Of a stretch of DNA of 64,000 bases, positions 34,451-46,214 are shown piece by piece (position 1 is the first letter of the stretch; the number at the start of each line of letters is the position of its first letter). Where the stretch lies: NCBI RefSeq assembly GCF_004379255.2, contig NC_056049.1, forward strand, positions 20,196,063-20,260,062, read 5' to 3'. The translations under genes were made by a program, and so were the position numbers. The notes under the pieces were generated by a model that was not told the DNA's origin, did not search any database, and worked only from the letters and a program-made list of their open reading frames with translations. Source of the DNA: Salvia splendens (taxonomy: Eukaryota; Streptophyta; Magnoliopsida; Lamiales; Lamiaceae).

Positions 34451-34668
34451 CTAGCGAAAGACACATAAGCGTTATGCGTCGCTAGCAAAAGACGCATAAG
34501 CGTTATGCGTCGCTATTGAAAGACGCATAAGTGTTTTGCGTCGCTATTGAAAGACGCACAATGCTTATGCGTCACTAAATAAAGACGCATAATTCTTATG
34601 CGTCACTAAATAAAGACACATAATGGTTATGCGTCTCTCTATTAACGACGCATAATGATTATGCGTCA
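34451..34668. repeat. Seven-unit 31-bp array of short palindromes
   Basis: The units start at 34451, 34482, 34513, 34544, 34575, 34606 and 34637; six are exactly 31 bp and the last is 32. Each contains the inverted repeat GACGCATAA-NNN-TTATGCGTC with zero to two changes. The three loop bases vary (GCG, GCG, GTG, TGC, TTC, TGG, TGA), and the linker is CTAGC, CTATT or CTAAA followed by AAA-like sequence. It has no coding content. Confidence 0.95.
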
Positions 34669-34927
34669 CTCCCTTAGTCGGAATTCGACTAAAGAGCTTC
34701 ATTAAAATGGAATTCCATTAACATGCATTACCAAAAATAGAATTTTTCCCTGATATATTTATTGACAATACATTAGTATAAATAGATTCAATTAATATAA
34801 AATTGTCTCAAGTTAATACTCACTTGTCAAATTTCCAATGTAAGATCCCTTTTCATTTACGAACACCTTTTTGTAAAATTGTATCCTAAAAGCAAATTGC
34901 AGTTTATGTATGGCATCGTGAGAAAAA

Positions 34928-37734
34928 ATGACATGCATGAAGTTGGGTTCTAAAGCAGATGTGTTTCAGTTGGAGGGCCAAAGTTGGTTAGTTTTATTTC
35001 TTCATTCTTTAATTTATATTCCGTTTTTCTTCCAAATTCTGATCTCTTCATGTTTTTTTTTAATTATTCTAGTAAATGTTTTTGATTGAATTTTGTTTGA
35101 CCTCTTTTTATGTAGTGATTGGATACTCATATCTGAAATTCGATCATGGTTTTTCAAACCGAATGCTTCGTTGTTATTTATTCCTTGATCTTATATATCA
35201 TGATTTTGATTTCTTTGTGAAATAAGGTTTTTGCTCATGTATGGTGAAAGGAAATACTCCGTCCACCATTTAAAGAGTCGTTTTGCTATTTTGGTGTATC
35301 CACCATTTATAGATGCATTTACTTTATTTCACTTTTAGTATACGGACATCACATTGCAGTAACTTTTTACATTCACATACTATTATAAAACTAATATTAT
35401 AAATGAGTCTCACATTCCAGTCACTTGCTTCCTTCACAAAGTCAAATAACTTCTTAAAATCCGTGCTGAGTCGAAAGAGTTCTTTATATAGTAGACTGAG
35501 GGAGTATATAGCAGAAGGACAATCTTGTTCCTTGATGTGACATGAATTAAATGTAAGCAAACATGTTGAATTTGAAAGAGTTCATAGTGTATATAGGTGA
35601 GAAAGTTTGATGATTTAGAAAGTTTGATGATTAGTAATGGTTGATGATTGTTGAGACTGTTGTTTTCAGGGTCTGCACCACTAGCCTTCCGAGTGATGTT
35701 CGTGTCGAAGTTGGAGAGACGTCCTTTCATCTTCACAAGGTCTCTCTCTCAGATCTTATGCCTATTTCTTAGACCTTTGTGTTTTCTTAATGAATTGTTG
35801 GTTCATTCCAGTTTCCTCTTCTATCAAGGAGCAAGTTGTTGGAGGGAATCATCCGTGATCAAGCCAAGAATGTCTTATCTCTCCATGATCTACCCGGTGG
35901 AGCCGGCTCCTTCCTCCTTGTAGCCAAGTTTTGCTACAATGTCAAGTTTGAGCTCACTGCAACCAACGCGGTGAGCTTGAGATGCGCAGCTGAGCACCTC
36001 CAAATGACAGAGGAATATGGAGAAGGAAACCTCATATCTCAGACAGCAGCCTTTCTCGAGCAAGTTCTCAATAGTTGGGAGGGCACCGTGCAAGCCCTTG
36101 AGACCTGCGAGGCAGCTCTTCCCTTCTCGGAGGAGCTTGGCATTATCACAAGTTGCATTGACTCCCTCGCTGCCGAGGCCTGTGAGGAAAGGGGGGGCTG
36201 TTTGCCTCACCGCGCCCACCAGAGCCCTGTGTGGAATGGAATACACTCAGCCTCTGAGCCTTGTTCCCCGGCTGGGGACTGGTGGCACGATGACGTGGTT
36301 GTGCTCAACCTCTCCCTCTTCAAGAGAGTGATAGACGCCGTTTCTTGCAAAGGGATGGCGCCTAGCAGGATAGGTGTCTCTCTCATGCTTTATGCTAAGA
36401 GGCATCTCCCTTTACATGGGATATCAAGGTCAGGTAGCTTTTGTGAAAGGGAGCATGAATCGGCTCATTCGTTGTCTGAGGCTGAGCAGATGACTCTAGT
36501 GGAGGAGATCACCGAGCTGCTCCCCAATCAGAAGGGGGCTACTCCTACTAGATTTGTGCTCAAGCTTCTCAAGTTTGCTATGATCTTGGATGCTAGCACC
36601 GGGTGCAGGGAGACACTGGAGAGACGGGTTGGGGCACAACTAGATCAAGCGGCTCTGCATGACCTTTTGATCCCGAATACTCTCCCCATGGAGGAGACCC
36701 TCTATGACGTGGAGTGTGTGCAGAGAATAGTTGATTACTTCTTGGATATGGCTGGAGATGAGGAGTACGAGGGGGATGAGGAGCAGTCTACGGGAGGGTT
36801 TGATTCTCCCCCAATTATGAGCGTTGTGGCAAATTTGTTGGATGGATACCTAGCTGAGGTTGCAAATGATGCTAACTTGAAGTTGGAAAATTTTGTGCTG
36901 CTTGCAGCTTCGCTCCCGGAATATGCCAGGTCGTTGGATGATGGGATCTACCGCGCAATTGATATATACCTCAAGGTAAATCTTCATGTCCATGCTCATA
37001 TATTTGTGTTTTTCTTGATGAAAATAGTCTCTCAAAGAAACAAGATGACAATGTTGTATTCATTAGCAAGTGATTTTGCATTTTTTTAATAGTTTATGGG
37101 AATATGGATATGGATTGTGTGTTTTTCTTGGTGAATAGTATAATAGTCTCTACAAGAAAGAAGATGTGTATGTTCATTCATTATGTAACCTATAAAGAGT
37201 AAGCTACCTAATTCTAACAATTGAAATTTGAAATGACATGTTGTCCAAGAAAATAGACATGGATTGTATTTTGAGAAATATTTTTGGTTGATGGAAGTTA
37301 TTGAACAAACTGTGCAGGCACATCCATGGTTAACAGACCAAGAGATGGAGTTGTTGTGCACGCTGATGAACTGCCAGAAGCTATCGATAGAGGCTAGTAC
37401 GGATGCAGTTCAGAATAAGATGTTGCCATTGAGGGTGACAATGCGGGTCCTATTCTTCGAGCAACTCCGGTTGCGCTCCTACATGGCTGGGTGGTTTGTC
37501 GTCTCAGACACCCTCGGAAGAGGGAGTAACGAGCGACCCTCTATTGTGAGCTGTGTGGGAGGAGGAGACGTTGGCATGAGGCTGAATGAGGTGAGGGCGC
37601 GGATGTCCCGCATCGAGAACAAGTGTGATAACATCAAACATGAGGTTAGAAAGCTGAGAAAGGGGAGATGGATCAACTTCTATAATAGGGTTGGTTTGAA
37701 AGTTAGAACTAAGTCTTTTGGATCTCAAGTTTGA
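34928..37734 (+). CDS. BTB/POZ and NPH3 domain-containing protein
   Basis: Plant-specific NPH3/RPT2-like family; members are usually substrate adaptors for CUL3 ubiquitin ligases in phototropism or auxin-related signalling at the plasma membrane (family knowledge). Exons 34928-34986, 35670-35739, 35812-36975 and 37318-37734 are all GT-AG and in frame, giving 569 aa. The start MTCMKLGSKADVFQ matches the usual family N-terminus; ATG 34937 is an in-frame alternative. The BTB domain spans about 25-125, with LPSDVRVEVG, SFHLHKFPLLSRS, LRCAAEHLQMTEE and NLISQT. The NPH3 domain begins near WWHDDVVVLNLSLFKRVI and contains the signature LDDGIYRAIDIYLKAHPWL across the exon 3/4 junction. The C-terminus has a coiled-coil-like stretch RARMSRIENKCDNIKHEV. 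Which NPH3 clade it belongs to I cannot say. Intron 1 contains a MITE. Confidence 0.95.
35257..35504. mobile_element. Stowaway-type MITE in NPH3 gene intron 1
   Basis: The left end CTCCGTCCACCATTTAAAG and right end TAGTAGACTGAGGGAG are flanked by TA (35255-35256 and 35505-35506). It lies about 165 bases before the acceptor of exon 2. Confidence 0.82.
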
Positions 37735-38674
37735 GGCAGCCAAGTCACCTACCAATCAAGATTGACTTTACATTTCTTTTCTTGTTTTTCTTTTCACAAG
37801 ATTTTGAGGGTGTAGATATGTGTTGTAGGATTGTAGTGTTGCTTTTATTGATGGATATACAACTTACCTAATCATGTTTTCCTTTGGATGATGGATATAG
37901 AGGCCTAGGCAGCGCAGTTTCTATACAACTTACCTAATCATCGCCCTACTCGAGTGAATTAGAAGAATTATCATTAGGAATCATGAAAATAAATGAGTGA
38001 GAAATTGATAAACTGAGGGTTCTGGGCTCTACTGCAAATGTCCAACGAGACGTACAAATGAAACACACATTGAATTGTCGGGATTAAATACTAATGCCCT
38101 TACAACGACAGCAATGAAACACAGAATGATATGAGTGGGTGTGTTATATATATTGCTACCTCATTCCTAAATTACTAACTACAACTAAATTACAGACATT
38201 GATCCACAAGATCATTTAAGGATATTAATGGTGATTGACCAAAAGTTAGTTATAATTAACTTTCAAAAAATATCTACAAAGTTTAAATGATTATAACTAT
38301 CTCAATTTAAATTATTTTTTTTATACAGCTTATATCAAATTAAACATAATTTTATAAGGATTTTAACAAAATCTCACTTGCATATGTTTCAATGTCAAAA
38401 TTTGTTTTTTTTTTTTTTGAATTTTCATATTTTTTAAGAGCAGCTCAATGTCAATATAACACATAAACAATGTCAATGCTAAATTGTGTTACACATTCAA
38501 TGAATAGTATTGATATGTTTAATAAAACAAAATTAGACATAGCCATTTGTAAACCACTAAATTTCTACAAATTTTATGGTTTTAAATTAGTTGTAATTAG
38601 CCATTAAAAATTGAGTTAATAATAGATCACTCCCCAATATAGGAGTATATTAAAACTAATTATCTGATTGAGTC
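37735..38674. other. NPH3 gene 3' region and intergenic DNA
   Basis: The block ATACAACTTACCTAATCAT occurs twice, near 37857 and 37922. No further gene was seen. Confidence 0.5.
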
Positions 38675-39234
38675 TAGGGCTGGGAAAAATATCGAAAAAA
38701 TGATATATTGCTCGTATCGTATTGAAAAATATCAACAAATTATCGAATTTTCGGTATATCGTAATTTTCGATACGTAACGATATGAATTTCCTTATATCG
38801 CGATATATTGTTTTATATCGAATATACGATATATATCGATATTTTCGGTATATCGAATTATATCGAAAATCAATACATATTGAATTATCGAAATATATCG
38901 TATATATTGAAACATATTGAAGTTTGAAATCATAAATATATATCGAAACATATTGAAATTCAATACATATTGAAGTTTAAAATCAATACATATTGAATTA
39001 TCGATATATACCGTATATATCGAAATCATATCGATCTTTGATATATCGTTCTGAATGATTTACGATATATCGAAATATCGATACGGTAATGATATTGATA
39101 TTATCCATATCGAAAGTTCGATATATCGAATTCGATATATCTAAACTTTTGATACGCTAATGATTCTTTCATATCGATATTTTCGATACGATATACAATA
39201 CAACTTTTTCGATATATCGTATCGACCCAGCCCT
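38675..39234. mobile_element. hAT-like MITE built from ATATCG motifs
   Basis: The left end TAGGGCTGGG and right end CCCAGCCCT are inverted, flanked by TTGAGTC (38668-38674 and 39235-39241). This is a seven-base match of what would be an 8-bp hAT target duplication. The 560-bp interior is dominated by CGATAT/ATATCG oligomers in both orientations. There is no coding sequence. Confidence 0.8.
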
Positions 39235-39796
39235 TTGAGTCAATAAGGGATTTGTATTTTTAATAATAACGAGTCATTGTTTTTAATTACCCAACGCACT
39301 ATTCCTAATTTCGTATTCCCAATTCTTGCTTCTCTACTCTTCTAGCCAGAACCCGTCGCAATCCACCACCACCCACCTGTTCGCTCGTTTCGCGCCGCCC
39401 ATTTCTATGCCCAGGTAACAAATTTCTTTTTGTTTAGATGGTCGAATTCTGCTTTTATGAACAGATATTTCCTGTATTTTCACTAGAATTCTGGATTGGT
39501 TTGAAATTGAAATGAAACTAATAAACGAGATTTGGAGCTGTAGGTGTTAATCGAAAGTTTGCTTCTTGATGACTTAAATTGTGAGTATGCAGACTTTTTG
39601 AGATGTGGGTTACATATGGTTGGTATTGATAATGAAGAAAACTTAAAAAAATGTTGTTACAGCCTGAGATAATCATGAGATGCTACTGCTAATGCTTGAT
39701 TGCATACATTATCTAAGACAGTGAAATGCTGGATTATTTTTTTGATTGAGAGATCATTCAACTTTTGATTCAGTTGGATGGTTATTGTTAGTGGAT

Positions 39797-41043
39797 ATGA
39801 CGGTTGCTCAGGGGGCGATGGAAGATAACCGATCAGCGCTGTCAACGGCTAGGGTTCAGCCATCAGCCTCAAAGTTCAAGCGCTGGGGCAGGCGATCGCC
39901 ATTTCTGAGATATGGTCTTCCGATGATCTCGCTCACTGTTATTGGAGCACTGGGACTCGGCATCTACTTCAAGGGAGGTCAGTTTGACTGTGAGTTCAAT
40001 CCTAGTTTTCTTTTCCATAAATTTTGCACTGATATATAAATATTTAATGAATCACCTCTAAAATTTCCCGGGGCTCTACACAATTTTTGTTGTGTTTTGT
40101 GAAGTTTGCTGAGTGAAGATATGTGATCTGATTAGGTAGTTTGTGAAAATGATATTATGATGCAAGCTAATCCTGAATATGCTGCAATTTTCTATTTCGT
40201 GATGACTAAACGAAGTTTATGGTGCTCGCATACGAGTACAAGCTTTTATAGCTCAATGAATCATATTTTAGCTCTTTTCAAGAAATTATTACAATCTATC
40301 TCGTCGCTCATATATTTGATTTAAGGTGCCCCCAACAATTCAAATATTGACTACGGTAGTCCATTCTAGCTGCTTATGGTTTATCCCTTGTTGGTTTAAC
40401 TTGTTGTGAGTTGCATCAAGAGTGAACATTCGTCAGGCCAGAGATATAGTATTTGTCCGATCAGTTTGGGAGAAGAACTTGGATTTTATAACTGGTTATG
40501 AAGGTACACTAATTATATAGATAGTATTCCTTTTGCAGGATGATACATTAGTAGTTTTTGCATATCTTGGAAGTGAGTTGTTTCTTGTCCTCCTATATAG
40601 GTTTCATTTCTTTGGAATCTGTCTACCTTTTGGGGTACACACTCAATAGATAAATGGAGATTGATTTGATTGATTATTCAAACTCACCACTGTCAGCCAC
40701 AATGAGGTGTTATATGTTCATCACTTCATCTGCTTGCTTGTTTAATGGAGCAAATATTTTTTGTTCAGCAAGGACATTGCTAAAGTGTGGGATGACAAAG
40801 AATGGGAAATTATTGAGACAACAAAAGCACTATCACGAATGGGACCTCTTAACGCTTACAACCCTAAAAAGACTTCGCTGGAGGAAGAGCTGAAGGTAAC
40901 CTATTACTGATAGCGTAATTGAAGTGAGGTATGTCGTGAATTTTTACTTAGGAAGATGCTCTTTTATACAGGCTTTGCAACAAAAGGTTGACATAGATAA
41001 TTATGAACACAAGAAAATTCCCAAGCCCACTGAAGATAAATGA
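39797..41043 (+). CDS. COX16: COX16-like cytochrome c oxidase assembly protein
   Basis: COX16 is a small mitochondrial inner-membrane protein needed to assemble cytochrome c oxidase (family knowledge). Exon A starts at 39797 ([16 protein letters not shown] 39818 also possible) and holds [16 protein letters not shown] followed by a single membrane segment [15 protein letters not shown]. Exon B, 40769-40895, encodes [19 protein letters not shown] and SLEEELK. Exon C, 40972-41043, encodes [19 protein letters not shown] and the stop. B to C joins in frame. A to B does not if the best-looking donor (after 39977) is used; weaker donors after 39981 or 39993 would restore frame, giving about 127 or 131 aa. 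A 5'-UTR intron beginning near 39415 is likely. The product assignment is firm, the exon A boundary is not. Confidence 0.83.
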
Positions 41044-42395
41044 AGTTTGATGCAACATTTCAAGGAGCTGGTTTCTGTTTCCGTTTCAAAGGTCTGCCTG
41101 CTCTTGTCAGCTAGTTTTACGATAGAATAAGCTTCTCACGTATGCCTCTTTGATTTTGATCCTGGTATTGTCGCTCTGTTCCATGCTACTCATTGTGCTA
41201 GTTATTGATGAGTGAATTTTCTATTCACACTAAAATATTTTGTAGTCACAGTATTTATCAATTTTGGCTCTTCAGGGTAGAAATCGAATAGCACATTGAG
41301 TTCAGCTACTTCTTTCCCTGTGTATACTATGACCATGAATATGATATTTCTTTCCATTTTGCTCTGGGAAGATATGTTTCACATTACATGATATACATCC
41401 ACCAATTGTTCCAAACTCAGTTTTCTACTATTTGTTATCTTTATCTGTTAGTTTTATTTATTTTTGTTTATTAGTTAAAACAAACCTTCAACTTTTAAGC
41501 TGCGGTACTCGAATAACAATGTTGTGGGTGAACCATAGCATAGATGGTCGTGAAGCGGTGGTGGCGGAATTAGAGGAATTAGGTTTTCTTGCTAAGGAAG
41601 ATGAAGTGACTAACCTAAAAATGTTATGCACTCCTATATTTGAAACGTTTCAGTGAGTAATTGTTGTGCATTAAATTTTTCTTGTTGGGTTTACTTCTAT
41701 AATATCTGCAAAACAATTATCTAAAATATTTGTTTGAGAAAATGTTGTGTTTTCATTTTCAATTACATAAAACAAATATACAAGGTACTATTTGTATTAT
41801 GGCATGAACACGAAATGTTGAGTTGTTTTGGATTTTCATTTCTTTTGATAATTGTGTTTCTTTCTCCAAACAAGCAAGACCTAGGCCTTGCCAGTTTAGT
41901 ATTTACAATTTAAATTTTTATTTATTTTGATACTTAGAATGGTCATCAGCTTTGCCCAATTTCTGGATCAAGTTCAGTTTTGCTTACATAATTACATGTA
42001 CCACCTCCATCCACCAAAAGAATTTTGGCAATGGACGAGAAATTTGAATATTTCGATAAAAGTTCAAATTGATAGGTTTGAGACGGGGATAAAGGTTATA
42101 ATGCAAAGTTAGTAAAATAAAAGAGATATAAGAAAAATAGGTAGAAGTATTATTAGTGGAAAATTAGATCATCTCTTTAGAAAGAAGAACTTACTAAATA
42201 TAGATAGAGACTAATTGTGATAGATTATCTAAAATGAAAAAAATATGATTATTTTTATTGGACGGAGAAAATATCTTTTTAATCTATATGAAGTAGGAGT
42301 ATCATTATAATCAATATAAATCTCCGTAGAATTTTTAGTTGGCTGCTCCACAGAGTATAAATCTCCATCACAATTATTTATACTTCCTCCGTTTA
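41044..42395. other. COX16 3' region and intergenic DNA
   Basis: No gene recognised. The stretch 42090-42275 ends TATTGGACGGAGAAAATA and looks like the right half of another Stowaway element. Confidence 0.5.
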
Positions 42396-42397
42396 TA

Positions 42398-42895
42398 CTT
42401 CCTCCGTCCGCGAATAGGAGTCCCATTTTTTTTTTCTTTTTGGTCCTTCCGCAAATAGGAGTCTCAATTCATTATTACTAAAAATAGTAAAGAGGTCTCA
42501 CATTCCATCCAGATATCATTTAAAACTAATACTCCCTCCTTCCGCGAATAGGAGTCTCATTCCTATCCAACACGGGTTTTAATAAATATTAAGAAAAGTG
42601 GATGAAAGAAAGTTAGTGGAATATGAGTCTCATTTGTATATATTAGTTTTAAATGATATGTGAGTAGAATGAGTTGGTGTGGAATGTGAGACCTCTTTAC
42701 TATTTATAATAATTATGAACTGGGACTCTTATTCGCCGACGGGCCAAAATGAAAAAAACGGGACTCCTATTCGCGGACCGAGGGAGTATATATAAGTGGG
42801 ATCCATATATATTCCCCTAACTTTCATCTACCATTTTTTTAACATTTCTTAAAACCCGGGCCGGAAAGAAATGAGACTCATATTCGCAGATGTAG
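42398..42895. mobile_element. Stowaway element split by a second Stowaway
   Basis: The outer copy begins CTTCCTCCGTCCGCGAATAG after TA 42396-42397. It is interrupted at 42532-42786, resumes as TATAAGTGGGATCCATATA, and ends near GACTCATATTCGCAGATG. The last bases of its right end are degraded, so the end coordinate is approximate. Confidence 0.75.
42532..42786. mobile_element. Inner Stowaway-type MITE
   Basis: CTCCCTCCTTCCGCGAATAG at the left and CTATTCGCGGACCGAGGGAG at the right, with TA at 42530-42531 and 42787-42788, 255 bp. Its right side carries an additional internal copy of the terminal motif (CTTATTCGCCGACGG, near 42728). Confidence 0.9.
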
Positions 42896-43088
42896 TTCCT
42901 AAATAAACTTTTGTAATATTTGCAAATTTTATTTTGTCATTTCAAATTATATGTTCACATAAGAACTGCTTTGGCGCCAAGCTTTTGAACCACAAGATTG
43001 AAATGACTACTTTACCCTCCAAGATATGTATCCATACATATCTATCTCATCTGCCACTCTGCAATGCATCATCACCTTCAACCTTTCC

Positions 43089-46000
43089 TCATATGGTTTT
43101 CCACCTCAACTCAACGTGTATCACCCCGTTCTTCGAGTCGATCAAATGATACTTCTGGTTAATACGCCCGTTGTGCACGACATCAGCAAGGTTGATGTCG
43201 ACGTGCCCTAAGGATTCCTATGTCGGGGACAAAATATCCACCACGGTTGTAAATGAGCCGAGCTACCTCAGGTCAAGCATCGGAATAGAATAGAGGAACT
43301 GAATAATACCATACCTTAGACTGGAAGCTGAGGCTCCTTTTGCTCATAACCTTCACATGAATCTTGTCTTGCAATGGAGGTTCTTCCAGCAAGTACTGGA
43401 ACTCCTCGTTCCACACAGGGTTTCGCGTCTTCCTCAACATCTAAAACATACCATTTCTCTTCATTTTATCGAAAATAGACGTAAAGAAACAATTGTATTG
43501 TGTCAGAGATGAAGACTACCTTTGATTTCTTTGTCTCCCCTCTAAAGATGATCAGCACGTATGGATTGTTGTGGCGCGATCCTTCCACGTCCTGTGCACC
43601 TTGCACAGTGACTAAGAGTAGTCCTGAAGCACTCGTCATGCTTATGTTGCTCAGAGCCCTATCCATCACGCTGTCTTTCCTACTGTACCCATCGAGAACC
43701 CCTCTGAAACTGAGGCTGTCTTCTCTAAAGGGAGCGTATGCGAGCTCGAGAAACAGCTGCCCTCTCTGCTTCTTGTTAACATCAGAGATGCTCGTGTCCT
43801 TCAACAATTCAAGGGTGACCTCTTTCACCTCGTTTGGCATGAGCATTTTCAGAGGGAAAACTTGAGTCCCCAGCCTATCATGCGAGCCTACCTGTTAAAA
43901 GCCATCACACCGGATTTATACAGAAAACAGCTTGAAACTCGAGCCATTTTAACGCCAAAACGCAGACCATTACCTTGTCCCAGTCATAGACATTTATGAG
44001 AAGCATCTGAGATTGGGGATCCTTGACTGAGAGCTTGAATTCCTCGTTCCACTCGGGATTCAAGGTCTTTTTCTTGACCGTAGTTTTCTTGGACGGGTGC
44101 TTCTCTCCGCTGAGGTTCAGCTTCACATATGGATCGGACAAGCCAAGTAGATCCATCTTCAGAAGCTTTGTTGCACGTATAACTCTCACGTGCAAGATCC
44201 CAACGGGCTTCTTCAAAGCCACCCTATAACAGAGATGGACAGTTTCAGTTCTGAAACAGGATTATGGTAACATTATATACTCCAAGCAAACGAGTGTCTC
44301 ACGTTGAAGCATCAATCATCGGTATCTCAAGAGATTTTGGCCAAAGATAAAGACTAGCAACTTCTTTTTTAATCCTATCCTGTCAAGATTAGATGATGAC
44401 ATGCAAGTTTATCATTCATATGAAAAGAGTTGATGAAGAACTCTTAGAGATTTTTTTTTACCTGAACATAACGATAAAGGCCAGGAATGGACATCACGTC
44501 GCCTCCCAAGACCTTCATCCCAAAGTCTATATGTGGCTGTAAGCAAGAAAACAAACCACAAAAAAATATGGAAAAGGAATGTGTACATAGTTAAACTTTG
44601 TATTGACAACATACCTTCTCCAAAAGAGAAACCACTATGTTTGCAAAACATGGAATTGTAGGCACGAGCGGTTTCAAGGTCACCCGAGGCATAACAAATA
44701 CTTGTAAATCGACTAACTGTGTTTTAAGGCCCGTTAATGAAAAACCATCTTGATATAAACTGAATAAATGTAGTCCTTCATTTAGGAGACGCGCCGACTT
44801 TTACCTGGATTGTCACTTTTACAGACGAAATAGTTACTGCAACAATCACATTTGGATTACCGCCCCATCTGATATCTGGCTCCATGACTAGTTCCCTCTC
44901 GTTTGTCTCAGAGACTTTAAGTCCTGCCAAAGAACATCAAGGCATTTCTCTTAGAAACGCGCTCTACATTTTAAAGTCGGAGATCTAGTTCAAGCAAATA
45001 ATCAAGAAGGAGAAAAGCTCACCATGAACAGTTGGTGGAAGATTACCGAGGCTTAGATTCCTGAACTCAATGGCATCTATCTTAAATTGCCCCACGTACT
45101 CTGCAAAAATCGGCTCTGCTGTGCTTTTAATCGAGTTGCAGATTGCCTGGACGCCGTTTATCAGTGAAAAAAACTGTCTTCTAGATGCATTATTAGTATA
45201 TACTGAAAAGTTTAAAGAGCTACACAAGATACCTTCTCCATGTAAGGCCACATATGTGATATAAATTTGTTCAACCAATCTACCTGCATATTCAAAACAT
45301 TTTTCAACACCATTTGCTATAACTAGATATTCTCTCTTTCTGAATACACAGCCACCAAACAGGCAAGATACACATTTTTACCCGGTCGTAGTCTGGACTC
45401 TTCACCCACAGGGGAATCTCGGGCATAAGGTCTTCCAATGCAACGGGGTCTAGCTCACAGAGTGGCTTGCTCTCCAGATCCTATAGTCGATTCATAACTA
45501 ATCAGAATACGCATCCAGTAACGTCGTAGAACGAACAATTGATACATAATCTGTCGACAGAGTGGATTCTAACTTATAACATCAGTAGTTTGTTGCATAT
45601 AAAGCTACTTATAACGCGGACACGCCTAAAAGAGTTAACGAGGAACTACGATTACACCGTTATCTTCCACTACACATAACTACTCATTTTTCTAAAATTC
45701 ATCGGGAAAAATTCCTTGATCTCAGAAACTAACACCATCTCACATTGCTCCTATGATGATGATGATGATGATGATGATTGTAATACCAAATAATTAGATA
45801 AACTCGTTTAATTTGAATGTTGCACTGAAATAACAAAAAGGTGCCAAAAACCAAGTGATAGAACACACACACACCCACACTAACTTAGCTAAGCATCACT
45901 TTCTAATCAATCAACCAACTAAAACACACACACACACACGAATAGATATGTGATTAAATATACATGAGAAGAGAAATTGGGAAGCAAAAAAGGCATAAGT

Positions 46001-46214
46001 GTCTCAAGATTTCCATAAATCCCCTCATCGCATAAAATCTCAATGTAACAATAGAAACAGAGAGAGAGAGAGAGAAGTGAACAACATATGGAGAAGGGAT
46101 TACCTCAACATCTTCGGATTTAGAGTAAACAAACAAATAAAATCCAATGAAGAGACCAATCGGCAGCCCAATTCCAAAACCAATCATTCCAAACAAACTA
46201 CTCAACAATCCCAT
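43089..46214 (-). CDS. SYT3: Synaptotagmin (SMP-C2A-C2B), SYT3 type
   Basis: Plant synaptotagmins tether the endoplasmic reticulum to the plasma membrane and carry lipid through the SMP domain (family knowledge). Exons on the minus strand: 46214-46104, 45480-45382, 45283-45233, 45146-45023, 44923-44805, 44716-44615, 44536-44462, 44379-44303, 44223-43974, 43891-43520, 43440-43315, 43217-43089. All are GT-AG and keep frame, giving 544 aa. The N-terminal membrane anchor covers about 3-30 (FGIGLPIGLFIGFYLFVY). The SMP domain covers about 65-250, with DRVDWLNKFISHMWPYMEK, LPPTVHG and TLKPLVPTIPCFANI. C2A at about 258-370 keeps five acidic loop residues: D277, D283, D333, D335 and D341. C2B at about 425-540 has asparagine at 445 where the loop-1 second aspartate would be, so Ca2+ binding there is doubtful. 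Wording such as VGSHDRLG and GHVDINLADVV fits SYT3 rather than SYT1/2 (from memory). Confidence 0.93.

Noticed and set aside
34300..34497. A minus-strand 65-codon ORF overlapping the 31-bp array
   Set aside because: Its second part matches the PMD fragment's upstream exon, but its start lies in the repeat array. There is no support for a separate gene.
34451..34668. The spaced palindromic array resembles a CRISPR array at first sight
   Set aside because: The units adjoin without unique 30-base spacers, the variable part is only three bases, the context is plant nuclear DNA, and there are no cas-like genes.
43500..43865. A + strand ORF of 121 codons over the SYT gene
   Set aside because: It is antisense to a SYT exon with clear splice sites and conserved C2 sequence.
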